A stretch of 64,000 nucleotides of DNA from Viridilinea sp964592425 (GCA_964592425.1 CAZQCG010000001.1:1-64000); one strand, 5' to 3'. Shown: positions 32,459 through 42,173, numbered from the stretch's first letter. The notes: generated by a model not told the origin, from the sequence alone. Translations and numbers: made by a program.

Positions 32459-34126
32459 ATGTTCGCACCAATGGTGATCGTGCTGCTGCTTGGCTTCGCG
32501 AACTTTGCCTGGTTGGCGATCTACCTGTCCCTACGTATGGTGCGGCCAGGCCCACTGATCATCAGTGGCGTGGCGGGGCTGGGCGGGCTGGCGGTCTTCT
32601 TTGGGGCCGATGCGTTCAAGTACGCAACCACCAGTTACGCCCTCTACGAAACAGTACATCGCTGGACTTTCTGGAGCGCCTTTGTGCCGATTGCGATCTG
32701 GTTCCACTTCTGTTTGCTACTCTACCGGCAGGTAGGCTGGCCGAGCCAGGTGCAGTGGAAAGGCGCACTCACCGCATTGGTCGTCGCCGCCTATAGCCTC
32801 GCGCTGATCCTGAGTGTGCTTGGTGGTGCCACCGATCTGCTGGCCGACTACCAGGCGATCAAGCAGCAGAGCGACGGCACGTTCAGCATTGAGGCCGGGC
32901 CGTGGTACCCCCTGACGGTCGCCTTCAACGTTGTGCTAAGTGGCGGCGGGCTGCTCTGCCTGGTACAAGCCCGCCGTTGTGTGATCACGAATAACTGGCC
33001 TGGGCGCAACGCCTTGCTCCTGCAACTGCGTCTGCTGATCAGCGGCGGGCTGCTCTTCTGGGCTGGCTCACTCTGGTTGCCTATGGGTTTCTGGTTGAAC
33101 AGAACAAGCCTCCCTGGCGTCTTGCTGGTCTACTGCGGCCTCGTCGTGGTTGGCTACGCCGTTGCCCATACCGGGCTGCTCTTTGCCGGCCAGAACATCC
33201 AGCGCGACTTTGGCTATAACTTCACGGGGATCATGCTCCTCGTCCTCATCTACCTGGGGGTGATCGCCGCTGTTGGCCAATTGAGCGTGATCATCAGCCT
33301 GGGCATCATTCTGCTGGTCATCGTAACCCACAGCACCTTCGACCTTGGCCGGAATCTGCTCGACCGCTTCTTCTTCAGCCCTGAGGAGCAACAGGCCCGG
33401 CGTGAGGCACGCGACTATGCGACCGTCCTGGGAACCCAGCCGGTCGATCTGCGCGGTTTGGATCGGACTGGACTGGCGCCGTATCCGACCTACCACCCGC
33501 TCCGAGCCGAGGAGGAGCCCGCTGAGGAAAGCAGCGATAGAGTTCTGTCGCTCGATGCACCGCTCCCAAGGGCTCGAGTGCTACAAGCCGATCCGGCTAC
33601 CCCAGCCGCTGTCACACTACCCCACGCTGTGCCCGGCGCGGAGCAACCGCAGGCAATCACCAAGGAGTTCAAACAGACGGTGCGGCGGGCCATCACTGAC
33701 CTGAAGAGCCCACCGCAGTTAGCGCAGAGTCCCCTCTTAGCCTTATCGCTGGTCACGGTGCGACTCATCCACGAGCAACGCCCCGACCATCGCCTGAACC
33801 GAGCGGGGATCCTACGCGAGCTGCTGTTGAGCTACATCGAGGCTTTGCGCCCGACCGACCAGGCCACGCCACCAGCAAGTGATGCGTGGCGCTTCTACAA
33901 TGTGCTCTACTATCCGTACGTGCGCGAGATCTCGCGCAAGGCGGCGCTGAACAAGCTACGCCAGCTCCAGACAGGTGAGCCGAGTAACGATCCGCACGCC
34001 GCCGAGTTGCGCACAGTCCTGGACTGGCTGGTCAACATCGAAGAGGCAACCTTCTATAAATGGCAGCGTCGCGCTTCCGACATCATCGCCACGAGCTTGT
34101 GGGAGGATAATCAACGGGTAGGTTAA
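32459..34126 (+). CDS. Orphan 7-8 TM protein with unknown cytoplasmic C-terminal domain
   Basis: 555 residues. Eight hydrophobic helices fill about 1-295, arranged like the N-terminal 7TM sensor of some histidine kinases (HRWTFWSAFVPIAIWFHFCLLLYR near residue 70). No kinase, cyclase or output domain follows; instead there is a 260-residue soluble region. It is variable until about 400, then looks folded: VRRAITDLKSPPQLAQSPLL, RAGILRELLLSYIEALRP, AWRFYNVLYYPYVREISRK and LDWLVNIEEATFYKWQRRASDIIA. I do not recognise this C-terminal domain. The ATG at 32459 follows GGGGATCGGG. No obvious operon partner. Confidence 0.75.
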   Translation: MFAPMVIVLLLGFANFAWLAIYLSLRMVRPGPLIISGVAGLGGLAVFFGADAFKYATTSYALYETVHRWTFWSAFVPIAIWFHFCLLLYRQVGWPSQVQWKGALTALVVAAYSLALILSVLGGATDLLADYQAIKQQSDGTFSIEAGPWYPLTVAFNVVLSGGGLLCLVQARRCVITNNWPGRNALLLQLRLLISGGLLFWAGSLWLPMGFWLNRTSLPGVLLVYCGLVVVGYAVAHTGLLFAGQNIQRDFGYNFTGIMLLVLIYLGVIAAVGQLSVIISLGIILLVIVTHSTFDLGRNLLDRFFFSPEEQQARREARDYATVLGTQPVDLRGLDRTGLAPYPTYHPLRAEEEPAEESSDRVLSLDAPLPRARVLQADPATPAAVTLPHAVPGAEQPQAITKEFKQTVRRAITDLKSPPQLAQSPLLALSLVTVRLIHEQRPDHRLNRAGILRELLLSYIEALRPTDQATPPASDAWRFYNVLYYPYVREISRKAALNKLRQLQTGEPSNDPHAAELRTVLDWLVNIEEATFYKWQRRASDIIATSLWEDNQRVG

Positions 34127-34145
34127 CCTGTTCTATAAATGGCAG
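34052..34145 (+). repeat. 15-bp direct repeat at the 3' end of the orphan membrane gene
   Basis: TTCTATAAATGGCAG occurs at 34052-34066 (inside the gene, coding FYKWQ) and again exactly at 34131-34145, four bases after the stop. This suggests a small duplication at the gene end or a replaced 3' end. Confidence 0.6.
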
Positions 34146-34247
34146 TAGAGCAAAAGTAACGCTGTTACCTGCGCCAGACCTGACAGGTCTCAATAGATGA
34201 TACGGCGGAGAGATTCGCGAAAACTGCATGCAACAACCCTCGCATGG

Positions 34248-34253
34248 TATCAT
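34248..34253 (+). promoter_or_regulatory. Extended -10 (TGG-TATCAT) upstream of the M50 protease
   Basis: The 13-mer CATGGTATCATGG spans 34243-34255 and recurs exactly at 47838-47850 before the LLM gene. A start near 34260 would give a leader of about 145 bases. No clear -35. Confidence 0.4.
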
Positions 34254-34403
34254 GGAGGGAACGGCAATCATCGGCGGTTTGCCTTGCCACAGCCGCAACT
34301 CCGGCTATCTGGCAGGCAGTATACCCATGTAAGGTCTGATAGCCAAGAAACGGATCGGCCACTCACATGGGTGTGCCTGGTTAATAAACATAAGAGAAGG
34401 TCT

Positions 34404-35519
34404 ATGAATCCAGATCCTATTCCCGAGGCGCTGCGTGCCGCAGTCGCTGAGGTAATGTTGATCGATACACTTGAGACGGTACGCCAGGGGGAGATCGAGG
34501 CTCCCCGCTTTGTTGGTCGGCTCAAGCTTGAGGCTGAAGCAGCCTATGCCCTGATCAAACCACGCCTGCAAGCTCAAGGCTACCTGGGCCTGCTCCAGCA
34601 GCAGGGCGAGCAGGTGGCCTTGCTAGTGCTGCCCAGCCTGCCGCCGCCGCGCCCCTCGCGGCTCTGGCTGGCCCTGTTGCTCTTTGCCCTCACCATCGCC
34701 TCGACCATCTTCGTCGGAGGCCAGGAGTTGAACTGGGAGACTGGGGTATCCTACTTCAGCCTGACAAGCGGGCTGGCCTTCAGTGCCGCATTGCTGGGCA
34801 TCCTGCTGGCCCATGAGCTTGGCCACTATGTGGTCGCCCGCCGCGAGGGGGTCGCGGTCAGCTACCCCTTCTTCATTCCAATGCCGATCTTCCTGCTGGG
34901 CACGATGGGGGCTTTTATTTCGATCAAAGAACCTGTGCCGAACCGGCGCGCCTTGCTGGCAATTGCCGTGGCAGGGCCACTCGCCGGCCTCGTCGTGGCC
35001 GTGCCGGTGCTGATCATTGGCCTGTTGCTCTCGCCGGTACGCAACATTGCTGAGGTACGGGCAAGCCTGCCCGATATTGGCTTCTTCACCGAGGGGAACT
35101 CGCTGCTCTATGCCGGACTCAAGCTGCTCATCTTCGGGCGCTTTTTACCCAGCGGCGGCGACGATGTCTATATGCATCCGGTGGCCCTGGCGGGCTGGGC
35201 CGGGCTGCTTGTCACCGGTCTCAACCTGCTGCCGGCAGGGCAACTCGATGGCGGGCACATCTTCTTTGCGCTCTTCGGCCCACGCGTAGCCCAGGCGATG
35301 AGCATGGTCGTTGCGGCGGCGCTGCTTGGCCTGGGCTTCCTCTGGAACGGCTGGTTCCTCTGGGCCGTGCTGGTGGCTGTCCTGGGTCAGAACCGCAGCC
35401 CGCTGCTGAATGAGGTGACACCCCTGAAGGGCCATTGGCGTACGCTGGCCCTGCTTGGCCTGGTTGTCTTTGCCCTGGTCTTTACACCTGTCCCGATCAC
35501 CGTGGCACCTCTGCCATAA
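34404..35519 (+). CDS. Site-2-protease-family (M50) membrane metalloprotease
   Basis: 371 residues. An N-terminal soluble domain (about 1-80) precedes six or more helices. The zinc motif HELGHYVVARREGV (about 137-150) and the second active-site motif NLLPAGQLDGGH (about 275-286) are both intact. Unlike RseP there is no PDZ domain. S2P enzymes cut transmembrane helices, often of anti-sigma factors or signal remnants. An ATG at 34404 with AGAGAAGG before it is chosen; the longer open frame has no ribosome site. Confidence 0.9.
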   Translation: MNPDPIPEALRAAVAEVMLIDTLETVRQGEIEAPRFVGRLKLEAEAAYALIKPRLQAQGYLGLLQQQGEQVALLVLPSLPPPRPSRLWLALLLFALTIASTIFVGGQELNWETGVSYFSLTSGLAFSAALLGILLAHELGHYVVARREGVAVSYPFFIPMPIFLLGTMGAFISIKEPVPNRRALLAIAVAGPLAGLVVAVPVLIIGLLLSPVRNIAEVRASLPDIGFFTEGNSLLYAGLKLLIFGRFLPSGGDDVYMHPVALAGWAGLLVTGLNLLPAGQLDGGHIFFALFGPRVAQAMSMVVAAALLGLGFLWNGWFLWAVLVAVLGQNRSPLLNEVTPLKGHWRTLALLGLVVFALVFTPVPITVAPLP

Positions 35520-35645
35520 CTAGTACAGCGTTCCGAACGTTCGTATCCCGTTTGTGGAGCGGTGGAGGTAGTGACCCATTAGCGCTTTTTGGCTATAGTG
35601 ATAGTCACGTTCCTCATGCGCCTCTGAAGAAAGGATCCGTGCCCT

Positions 35646-36506
35646 ATGAAACTGGTCACCTACCGCCATGGCGATGTCGAGCACATCGGTGCAGTTCGCG
35701 GCGACTCGGTCGTCGAACTTAGCAGTGTGGCCCCGTCGATCTTGGCCCTGATCGAGGGTGGCTCTAACCTGCTGGAGCATGCGCGGGTCTACGCTGCGGC
35801 GGCTGTCGCCGTCACGCCCCTGGCCGAGGTCTGCCTGATGGCACCCATCCCACGCCCGCGCAAGAATATCATCTGCCTGGGTATGAACTATGCCGCCCAC
35901 GCCATCGAGTCGCTGCGTGCCAAAGGTTTGCCCGAGACTCTCCCTGAGTACCCGGTCTTTTTCTCCAAAGCACCCACGGCGATCAACCACCCCAACGCGG
36001 TCGTGCCGCTGCTGCCCAACCTCTCCTCACAGCGCGATTGGGAGGTCGAACTGGCCGTGGTGATCGGGCGCACCGCTCGTCATGTCGCCAGGGAAGACGC
36101 CCTCAACTACGTCTTTGGCTACACCATTCTCAATGATGTCTCAGCCCGTGATCTACAGACGCAGCACCAGCAGTTCTTCTTCAGCAAGAGTCTTGATGGG
36201 GCTGCGCCCCTCGGCCCCTGGATCGTCACGGCCGATATGATCCACCATCCACAGAACCTGCGCCTGCAGCTACGCCTGAATGGTGAGACTATGCAGGACT
36301 CGAACACCGCCGATATGATCTTCGATATCGCCACCTGCATCGCCACCCTCAGCAGCGGGATGACACTCGAGGCGGGCGACATTATTGCCACCGGCACGCC
36401 TAGCGGTGTCGGTATGGGCATGCAGCCCCAGCGCTGGCTCGCCCCCGGCGATGTGATGGAGTGCGAGATCGAGCAGATCGGCATCCTGCGCAACTCGGTG
36501 AACTGA
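35646..36506 (+). CDS. Fumarylacetoacetate hydrolase-family protein
   Basis: 286 residues. Family motifs: KNIICLGMNYAAHAIE (about 77-92), PVFFSKAPTAI, WEVELAVVIGRTAR (acidic metal ligands), VFGYTILNDVSARDLQ, and the C-terminal SGMTLEAGDIIATGTPSGVGMGMQPQRWLAPGDVMECEIEQIG. These proteins bind Mg2+ and cut C-C bonds or act as isomerases/hydratases on beta-diketo acids. The exact substrate cannot be told. Monocistronic, ending at a hairpin shared with the convergent rlmB operon. Confidence 0.9.
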   Translation: MKLVTYRHGDVEHIGAVRGDSVVELSSVAPSILALIEGGSNLLEHARVYAAAAVAVTPLAEVCLMAPIPRPRKNIICLGMNYAAHAIESLRAKGLPETLPEYPVFFSKAPTAINHPNAVVPLLPNLSSQRDWEVELAVVIGRTARHVAREDALNYVFGYTILNDVSARDLQTQHQQFFFSKSLDGAAPLGPWIVTADMIHHPQNLRLQLRLNGETMQDSNTADMIFDIATCIATLSSGMTLEAGDIIATGTPSGVGMGMQPQRWLAPGDVMECEIEQIGILRNSVN

Positions 36507-36548
36507 GCCAGGCCTCAGGCTCAGCTAGCATACGCGGGCCGCGACAGC

Positions 36549-36579
36549 ATGTATGGCTGGCAAGATGCCAGCCATACAT
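36549..36579. terminator. Convergent hairpin (FAH gene / rlmB operon)
   Basis: ATGTATGGCTGGCA, loop AGA, TGCCAGCCATACAT is a perfect 14-bp stem between the FAH stop (36506) and the rlmB stop (36596). It lacks a long T run on either side, but it is well placed to end both transcripts. Confidence 0.65.
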
Positions 36580-36595
36580 ATGCTTCAGCGACTGC

Positions 36596-37339
36596 TCAAG
36601 CGAAACGCTGGCGCCAGGCGTTGTAGAGGGCGATACTGCCGGCCACGGCCGCGTTGAGTGACGCGACCTGGCCGGCCATCGACAGGCGTACCAGGAAGTC
36701 ACAACGCTCACGCACCAGGCGGGCCAGGCCGGCCCCCTCGGCCCCAACCACCAGGGCCAGGGGCATACACAGGTCGGCCTGATCAAGCTCCTGTGCTGCG
36801 GGGTCATGCTCCAAACCGACCACCCAGACCCCGGCTTGCTGCAACTCAGCCATAGTCTGCACCAGATTAACCACCAGCACGACCCGCAGGTGCTCGCTGG
36901 CACCGCTGGAGGCATTGACGACTGCCGGGGTAATCTCGGCGGCGCGGCGCCCCGGCAGAGCCACCCCATGCGCACCAACAACCTCGGCGGTGCGCAGCAA
37001 GGTGCCGACATTCTGCGGATCTTGCAGATGGTCAAGCAGCAAGAGCAGGGCCGGCTCTTTGCGCTCTTGGGCAGCGGCCAGACACTGCTCAAGTTCGACA
37101 TAGGGGTAAGGGCCTGTCTCGAGCATCACGCCCTGGTGATTGACTTCGCGCAACTGGCGGTCGAGCACCTGGCGCTCGCTACGCTGCACGGGTACGCTGG
37201 CCTCTTCGGCCAGGCGCACAATCTCGGCGATCACCCCAGTCGGCTGCACCCCACTTGAAATGGTCAGCCGATGCAACTGCCGCCGCCGCGCCCGCAGGGC
37301 CTCACGTACCGCATTGCGCCCGTAGAGAAGTTCAGCCAT
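36596..37339 (-). CDS. rlmB: TrmH-family 23S rRNA (guanosine-2'-O-)methyltransferase
   Basis: 247 residues. The N-terminal substrate-binding part begins LYGRNAVREALRARRRQLHRL. The SPOUT domain carries the three motifs: LLLDHLQDPQNVGTLLRTAEVVGAHGV, LALVVGAEGAGLARLVRERCDFLV and LSMAGQVASLNAAVAGSIALYNAW. Together these match RlmB, which methylates G2251 of 23S rRNA in E. coli. The ATG at 37339 is 10 bases after dnaJ, so it is the last gene of the heat-shock operon. The longer frame upstream overlaps dnaJ and is rejected. Confidence 0.9.
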   Translation of the reverse strand: MAELLYGRNAVREALRARRRQLHRLTISSGVQPTGVIAEIVRLAEEASVPVQRSERQVLDRQLREVNHQGVMLETGPYPYVELEQCLAAAQERKEPALLLLLDHLQDPQNVGTLLRTAEVVGAHGVALPGRRAAEITPAVVNASSGASEHLRVVLVVNLVQTMAELQQAGVWVVGLEHDPAAQELDQADLCMPLALVVGAEGAGLARLVRERCDFLVRLSMAGQVASLNAAVAGSIALYNAWRQRFA

Positions 37340-37349
37340 AGCGTAATAC

Positions 37350-38483
37350 TCACAAACCGAAGGCGTCTTTGATCCGCCCGAAGAAGCCCTCGTCACGTTC
37401 ACCGCCCTGCTGCTCAGGCTCGAAGCTGCGGGCAAGCTCCTGGAAGAGTTGGCGCTGCTGGTCAGTGAGTTTCTGCGGTACAACCACCCGCGTCACCACA
37501 ATCTGGTCACCACGGCCCTGCTGGCGCAGGAAGGGCACACCCTTGCCGCGCAGGCGGAAGGTTTGCCCGGTCTGGGTTGCAGGCGGTATACGCAGCTTCT
37601 CCGTACCGTCGATGGTCGGCACGGCGATCTCTTCGCCAAGGGCAGCCTGAGCTACGTTCAGCTTCAACTCAAGGATCAGGTCGTTGCCTTCGCGCAGGAA
37701 GAGCGGGTGCGACTGCACATCGATCGCCACATAGAGGTTGCCGAACGGCCCACCACGGGGGCCAGCCTCACCCTCGCCGCTGATGCGGATCTGCTGATTG
37801 CTATCGACGCCTGCCGGCACTTTGACCGTAATCTTGCGCACCTGACGCACCCGCCCTTCGCCACGACACTCGCGGCAGGGGATGGGAATAACCACACCGG
37901 TACCGCTACACTGGTCGCAGGGTGCGACGGTTACCATATTGAAGAGGGGCGCACGTTGGCGCACCTCACCGGTTCCGCCACACTTGGGGCAACGTACCGG
38001 GTCGGTGCCGGGCTCGGCACCACTGCCCTTACAACTCGAACAACTCTCAAGCCGGCGGTACTCGATCTCCTTATCGACCCCGAAGACGGCCTCTTCAAAG
38101 CTCAGCCGCAGGTTATAGCGCAGATCGGCACCGCGCTGCGGCCCACGCTGGGTGCGCTGGCCAGCCGTCGCCCCCCCAAAGAAGGCATCAAAGATCGTAC
38201 TGAAGGGATCGGCCCCACCGAAGGGGTCGCCATAACCGGCCCCGCCAAAGCCACCGGGCGCACTGTGACCAAATCGATCATAGACCGAGCGCTTCTCCTC
38301 ATCGGAGAGCACCTCATAAGCCTCGTTGATCTCTTTGAACTTGGCCTCTGCCCCGTCGTCTTTATTTACATCAGGGTGATACTGGCGCGCCAGCTTGCGA
38401 AAAGCCTTCTTGATTTCGTCCTGGCTGGCAGTACGGCTAACGCCGAGCACCTCGTAGTAATCGCGCTTCGCACCTGTGGTCAT
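37350..38483 (-). CDS. dnaJ: Chaperone DnaJ (type I Hsp40)
   Basis: 377 residues. The J domain (about 5-70) has YHPDVNK with the HPD loop that stimulates DnaK. A Gly/Phe-rich stretch follows. The zinc domain holds four repeats: CSSCKGSG, CPKCGGTG, CDQCSGTG and CRECRGEG (about 148-220). C-terminal client-binding domains I and II complete it. The ATG at 38483 follows AAGG. It lies 109 bases after dnaK and is translated with rlmB. Confidence 0.97.
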   Translation of the reverse strand: MTTGAKRDYYEVLGVSRTASQDEIKKAFRKLARQYHPDVNKDDGAEAKFKEINEAYEVLSDEEKRSVYDRFGHSAPGGFGGAGYGDPFGGADPFSTIFDAFFGGATAGQRTQRGPQRGADLRYNLRLSFEEAVFGVDKEIEYRRLESCSSCKGSGAEPGTDPVRCPKCGGTGEVRQRAPLFNMVTVAPCDQCSGTGVVIPIPCRECRGEGRVRQVRKITVKVPAGVDSNQQIRISGEGEAGPRGGPFGNLYVAIDVQSHPLFLREGNDLILELKLNVAQAALGEEIAVPTIDGTEKLRIPPATQTGQTFRLRGKGVPFLRQQGRGDQIVVTRVVVPQKLTDQQRQLFQELARSFEPEQQGGERDEGFFGRIKDAFGL

Positions 38484-38592
38484 AGACCTTACCCTCACCC
38501 GTCTCGTCGCGCCCTACGTGGCGCCTGCTTGACTCGCCACCAGACCGCCCAGGTTCAGTTAACCAGGGCGGTCAATTGCTGCCGGTCACGGC

Positions 38593-40461
38593 TCAGTCGG
38601 CCTTATACTCACCCTCAACCACCTCATCGCTCGCCCCACCGGCAGACTGATCGCCCTCGTCGGCATAGAGCGCCTGGCCGATCTTCTGCATCGCCACACT
38701 CAACTCAGCGGTACGGTTGCGGATCAGCTGGCCATCTTCACTGTCCAGCACCTCGCGCACGGCGCTGACCTTATCCTGCACTTCAGTGCGGATGACCCCT
38801 TCGAGCTTATCGCCTGCCTCACGGATGGCCCGCTCGGCGGTATAGATCGTGCTATCGGCACTGTTGCGCGCCTCGATCAGTTCGCGGCGGCGGCGGTCGT
38901 CATCGGCATGCACCTCGGCATCATGCACCATACGATCGATCTCGGCATCACTCAGCCCCGAAGAGGCCGTAATCGTGATGCGCTGCTCTCTGCCAGTCGC
39001 CTTATTGCGCGCCGCTACATTCACAATCCCGTTGGCATCAATGTCGAAGCTGACCTCGATCTGTGGCACGCCACGCGGTGCCGGAGGGATTCCAGTTAGC
39101 TCAAATTTACCAAGCGTCTTGTTAAAACGCGCCTCGGCCCGCTCACCCTGCAGCACATGGATCTCGACACTGCTCTGGCTGTCGCTGGCCGTCGAGAAGA
39201 TCTGGCTCTTGCGAGTGGGGATGGTCGTATTACGGTCGATCAGAGGCGTCATCACCCCGCCCAGGGTCTCAATGCCCAGAGTCAGCGGAGTCACATCAAG
39301 CAGCAGCACATCCTTGACTTCGCCGCCGAGCACACCGGCCTGGATCGCCGCGCCAACGGCCACCACCTCATCGGGATTGACCGTTTTGTTGGGCTCTTTG
39401 CCAAAGAACTTGCGCACAGCATCCTGAATGGCTGGCATACGGGTCTGGCCACCAACCAGGATCACCTCGTCAATCTGCCCAGGCTTGAGGCTGGCATCAT
39501 TGAGCGCCTGGCGCACCGGGCCCATACTGCGCTCAATCAGGTCGCCGGTTAATTGTTCGAGCTTGGCCCGTCCAAGGGTGACATTCATATGCTTGGGGCC
39601 TGTGGCATCGGCCGTAATGAAGGGCAGATTGATCTCGGTCTGCCCAACACTCGAAAGCTCCATCTTCGCCTTCTCGGCAGCCTCCTTGAGCCGTTGCAAC
39701 GCCATCCGATCCTGGCGCAGGTCAACCCCATTATCGCGCTTAAATTCCGAGGCCAGCCAATCGATAATGCGCTGGTCGAAATCATCGCCGCCAAGGTGCG
39801 TATCACCACTGGTCGATTTCACCTCGACTACACCATCGCTCAATTCAAGCACCGAGACATCGAAGGTGCCGCCACCCATATCATAGACCACGACCACCTC
39901 ATCGTGGCCCTTCTTATCCAGGCCATAGGCCAGGGCCGAAGCGGTCGGCTCATTGACGATGCGCAGCACTTCGAGCCCGGCAATCTTGCCAGCATCTTTG
40001 GTCGCCTGGCGCTGGCTATCGTTGAAGTAGGCTGGCACGGTGATCACTGCCTGGGTCACTGGCTCGCCAAGGTAGGCTTCAGCATCAGCCTTGAGCTTCT
40101 GCAGCACCATCGCCGAGATCTCCGGCGGGGCGTGCTCCTTGCCGCCCATACTCACCCGCACATCGCCGTTCGGTGCTCCACTGAGCTTGTAGGGCACCAG
40201 GCTGATATCGCGCTGGACGACCTGCTCGGTGAACTTGCGGCCAATAAACCGCTTAGCCGAGAAGATCGTATTTTCCGGGTTGGTAACGGCCTGACGGCGG
40301 GCCACCTGGCCGACCATCCGCTCGCCAGCTTTATTCATTGCCACCACTGAAGGCGTCAGGCGCGCACCTTCGGCATTGGGGATCACCACCGGCTCGCCAC
40401 CTTCAACCACTGCAACAACGGAATTGGTTGTTCCGAGATCGATACCTATCACCTTAGGCAT
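38593..40461 (-). CDS. dnaK: Chaperone DnaK (Hsp70)
   Basis: 622 residues. An ATPase domain with IGIDLGTTNSVVAV at the start, VYDMGGGTFDVSVLEL near 190 and ILVGGQTRMPAIQDAV near 330. The linker DVLLLDVTPLTLGIETLGG leads to the substrate domain and an alpha lid ending in a short acidic tail (EVVEGEYKAD) rather than EEVD. It folds proteins with GrpE and DnaJ. Within the HrcA-controlled operon, 27 bases after grpE. Confidence 0.98.
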   Translation of the reverse strand: MPKVIGIDLGTTNSVVAVVEGGEPVVIPNAEGARLTPSVVAMNKAGERMVGQVARRQAVTNPENTIFSAKRFIGRKFTEQVVQRDISLVPYKLSGAPNGDVRVSMGGKEHAPPEISAMVLQKLKADAEAYLGEPVTQAVITVPAYFNDSQRQATKDAGKIAGLEVLRIVNEPTASALAYGLDKKGHDEVVVVYDMGGGTFDVSVLELSDGVVEVKSTSGDTHLGGDDFDQRIIDWLASEFKRDNGVDLRQDRMALQRLKEAAEKAKMELSSVGQTEINLPFITADATGPKHMNVTLGRAKLEQLTGDLIERSMGPVRQALNDASLKPGQIDEVILVGGQTRMPAIQDAVRKFFGKEPNKTVNPDEVVAVGAAIQAGVLGGEVKDVLLLDVTPLTLGIETLGGVMTPLIDRNTTIPTRKSQIFSTASDSQSSVEIHVLQGERAEARFNKTLGKFELTGIPPAPRGVPQIEVSFDIDANGIVNVAARNKATGREQRITITASSGLSDAEIDRMVHDAEVHADDDRRRRELIEARNSADSTIYTAERAIREAGDKLEGVIRTEVQDKVSAVREVLDSEDGQLIRNRTAELSVAMQKIGQALYADEGDQSAGGASDEVVEGEYKAD

Positions 40462-40488
40462 ATGCCTTATTACTCCTGACTGACGGAT

Positions 40489-41013
40489 CTAACCGCGTCC
40501 AACTTTGACCATACTCGGCCTGAGCACCCGGTCGCCCAGTTTATAACCGCGCTGGAGTTCCCCAATCACGATGCCGTCCTGGCCCTCAGCGTCCTCATAG
40601 AGCACCGCTTCGTGCAGGTTCGGGTCGAAGGGTGTGCCCACCGCCACAATGGCTTTGACGCCCTCACTCTCCAGAATGGTGCGTAATTTCTGGGCAATCA
40701 GCTGGGTGCCGCCCCACCAGGCGGTCTCAGCAATCTCCGGCGAGATATTGTCAATCGCCCGTTCAAAATCGTCCATCACCGGCAGGAGTTTGAGCAACAG
40801 GGCCGAACTGGCACTGCGAATCAGTTCGCTGCGTTCAAGCTCAGCCCGACGCTTAAAATTCTTATAGTCAGCGGTGGCCCGTAGCCACTGGTCTTTATAT
40901 TCGCTGGCCTGCGCCTCAGCCTGGGCCAGGCGCGTCTCGAGATCGGCCTTCTGCCCATTCGTCCCGGGTGACATCTCGGTCACGGTCTCGGCGGGTTTCT
41001 GCTCTTGGCTCAT
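40489..41013 (-). CDS. grpE: Nucleotide exchange factor GrpE
   Basis: 174 residues. A long N-terminal helix (QAEASEYKDQWLRATADYKNFKRRAE) is followed by the beta-wing domain with GVKAIVAVGTPFDPNLHEAV, GQDGIVIGELQRGYKLGDRVLRPSMVKVG. This is the standard GrpE profile. The ATG at 41013 follows GAGGAG. It lies 44 bases after hrcA and 27 before dnaK. Confidence 0.96.
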   Translation of the reverse strand: MSQEQKPAETVTEMSPGTNGQKADLETRLAQAEAQASEYKDQWLRATADYKNFKRRAELERSELIRSASSALLLKLLPVMDDFERAIDNISPEIAETAWWGGTQLIAQKLRTILESEGVKAIVAVGTPFDPNLHEAVLYEDAEGQDGIVIGELQRGYKLGDRVLRPSMVKVGRG

Positions 41014-41057
41014 AAGGCTCCTCATGCTCCCTGCCGCTAAAGGCGCGGGTTTAAAGG

Positions 41058-42173
41058 TTAGCTTGCCCCTTGCTCAGGTGGGCGCGTCTCGGCGTTATAA
41101 AGCTCGGCCAGGAGGTCGCTCATCAACGACGAGATATAACGAACGGTCGAGATCGAACGTGGGTAGGCCATACGGGTCGGACCAATGATGCCGAGCACGC
41201 CAGCCACGGCACGGTCAACCCCATAACGGGCCAGGATCACACTATACTCACGCATCTCGTCGGCACTGTTCTCACCACCAATGATCACCTGGACACCATC
41301 AGAAGCGAGCGCCTGGGGAATAAGCGGGCCTAGACCACGACCGCGCTTAAGGATCTCGAGCGCCCGGCGCATCCGCTCAACCGCCCGCTCAGCATCGTCA
41401 CGGCCCAGGGCGGGGATAAACTCGGGCTGACTGAGCATCTCGATCAGCCCATCACTATAGATCTGCTCCTGCGATTGCTCCTCGAAGGTCTGCATCGCCC
41501 GCACGACAATTTCGGTCGCGGTGCGCTCCAGGCTTCCCAGTGCGGGCTGCGGCAGGGCCGCATCACGGGTCAGCAACTCCTCAATCACCTCCAGGCCCAG
41601 GTCGGCCAGGATATCACTCAGGCGGGCGGCAATACGCCGCAGATCGTCGGGGCTGCGGGCCGCCTCAAGGGCAAAGGTCTGCTGCTTGACAATGCCGCCA
41701 TGAAAAACGACCACCGCCAGGGCCACACTCTCGTGAACCGGGACAAGCTCGAGGTGGCGGAAGCGCAGGCGCTCGGCGGTACGCGGCGGTGTGACTACCG
41801 AAGCATTCTGGGCTGTACGGGCCAGTACCGCCCCGGCCAATTGGATCCACTGGTCAAGCTCACCGCGCACCTGGTAGAACTGGTGGCGGATCGTGCGTTG
41901 CTCAGGCAGCGAGAGCGGCGTGCGCTCCATCAGGTTCTCAACAAAGAAACGATAGCCAGCGTCGGTGGGCACCCGCCCGGCCGAAGTATGCAGATGGGTC
42001 AGGTAGCCCAGCTCCTCAAGGGCCGCCATCTCGTTACGCACCGTGGCCGGTGAGACGTTCAGGTGATATTTGCGCACCAGATTTTCCGAGGCAACCGGCA
42101 TGGCTGTCTCGACAAACTCCTGGATGATCAGCTTAAGGAGGATCTGACGCCGCTCGGTGAGCCCCACCGACAT
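41058..42173 (-). CDS. hrcA: Heat-inducible transcription repressor HrcA
   Basis: 371 residues. A winged-helix DNA-binding domain begins LTERRQILLKLIIQEFVETAMPVASENLVRKY and contains VSPATVRNEMAALEELGYLTHLHTSAGRVPTDAGYRFFV. A GAF-like domain follows, with the end motif GVLGIIGPTRMAYPRSISTVRYIS typical of HrcA. It represses its own operon by binding the CIRCE element, which sits 22 bases before the ATG. HrcA activity is normally controlled by GroEL. Confidence 0.97.
   Translation of the reverse strand: MSVGLTERRQILLKLIIQEFVETAMPVASENLVRKYHLNVSPATVRNEMAALEELGYLTHLHTSAGRVPTDAGYRFFVENLMERTPLSLPEQRTIRHQFYQVRGELDQWIQLAGAVLARTAQNASVVTPPRTAERLRFRHLELVPVHESVALAVVVFHGGIVKQQTFALEAARSPDDLRRIAARLSDILADLGLEVIEELLTRDAALPQPALGSLERTATEIVVRAMQTFEEQSQEQIYSDGLIEMLSQPEFIPALGRDDAERAVERMRRALEILKRGRGLGPLIPQALASDGVQVIIGGENSADEMREYSVILARYGVDRAVAGVLGIIGPTRMAYPRSISTVRYISSLMSDLLAELYNAETRPPEQGAS

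Noticed and set aside
36400..37101. 233-codon minus-strand open frame overlapping rlmB
   Set aside because: It is another frame of rlmB and runs into the FAH gene; Trp/Arg/Cys-rich composition is unlike real proteins here.
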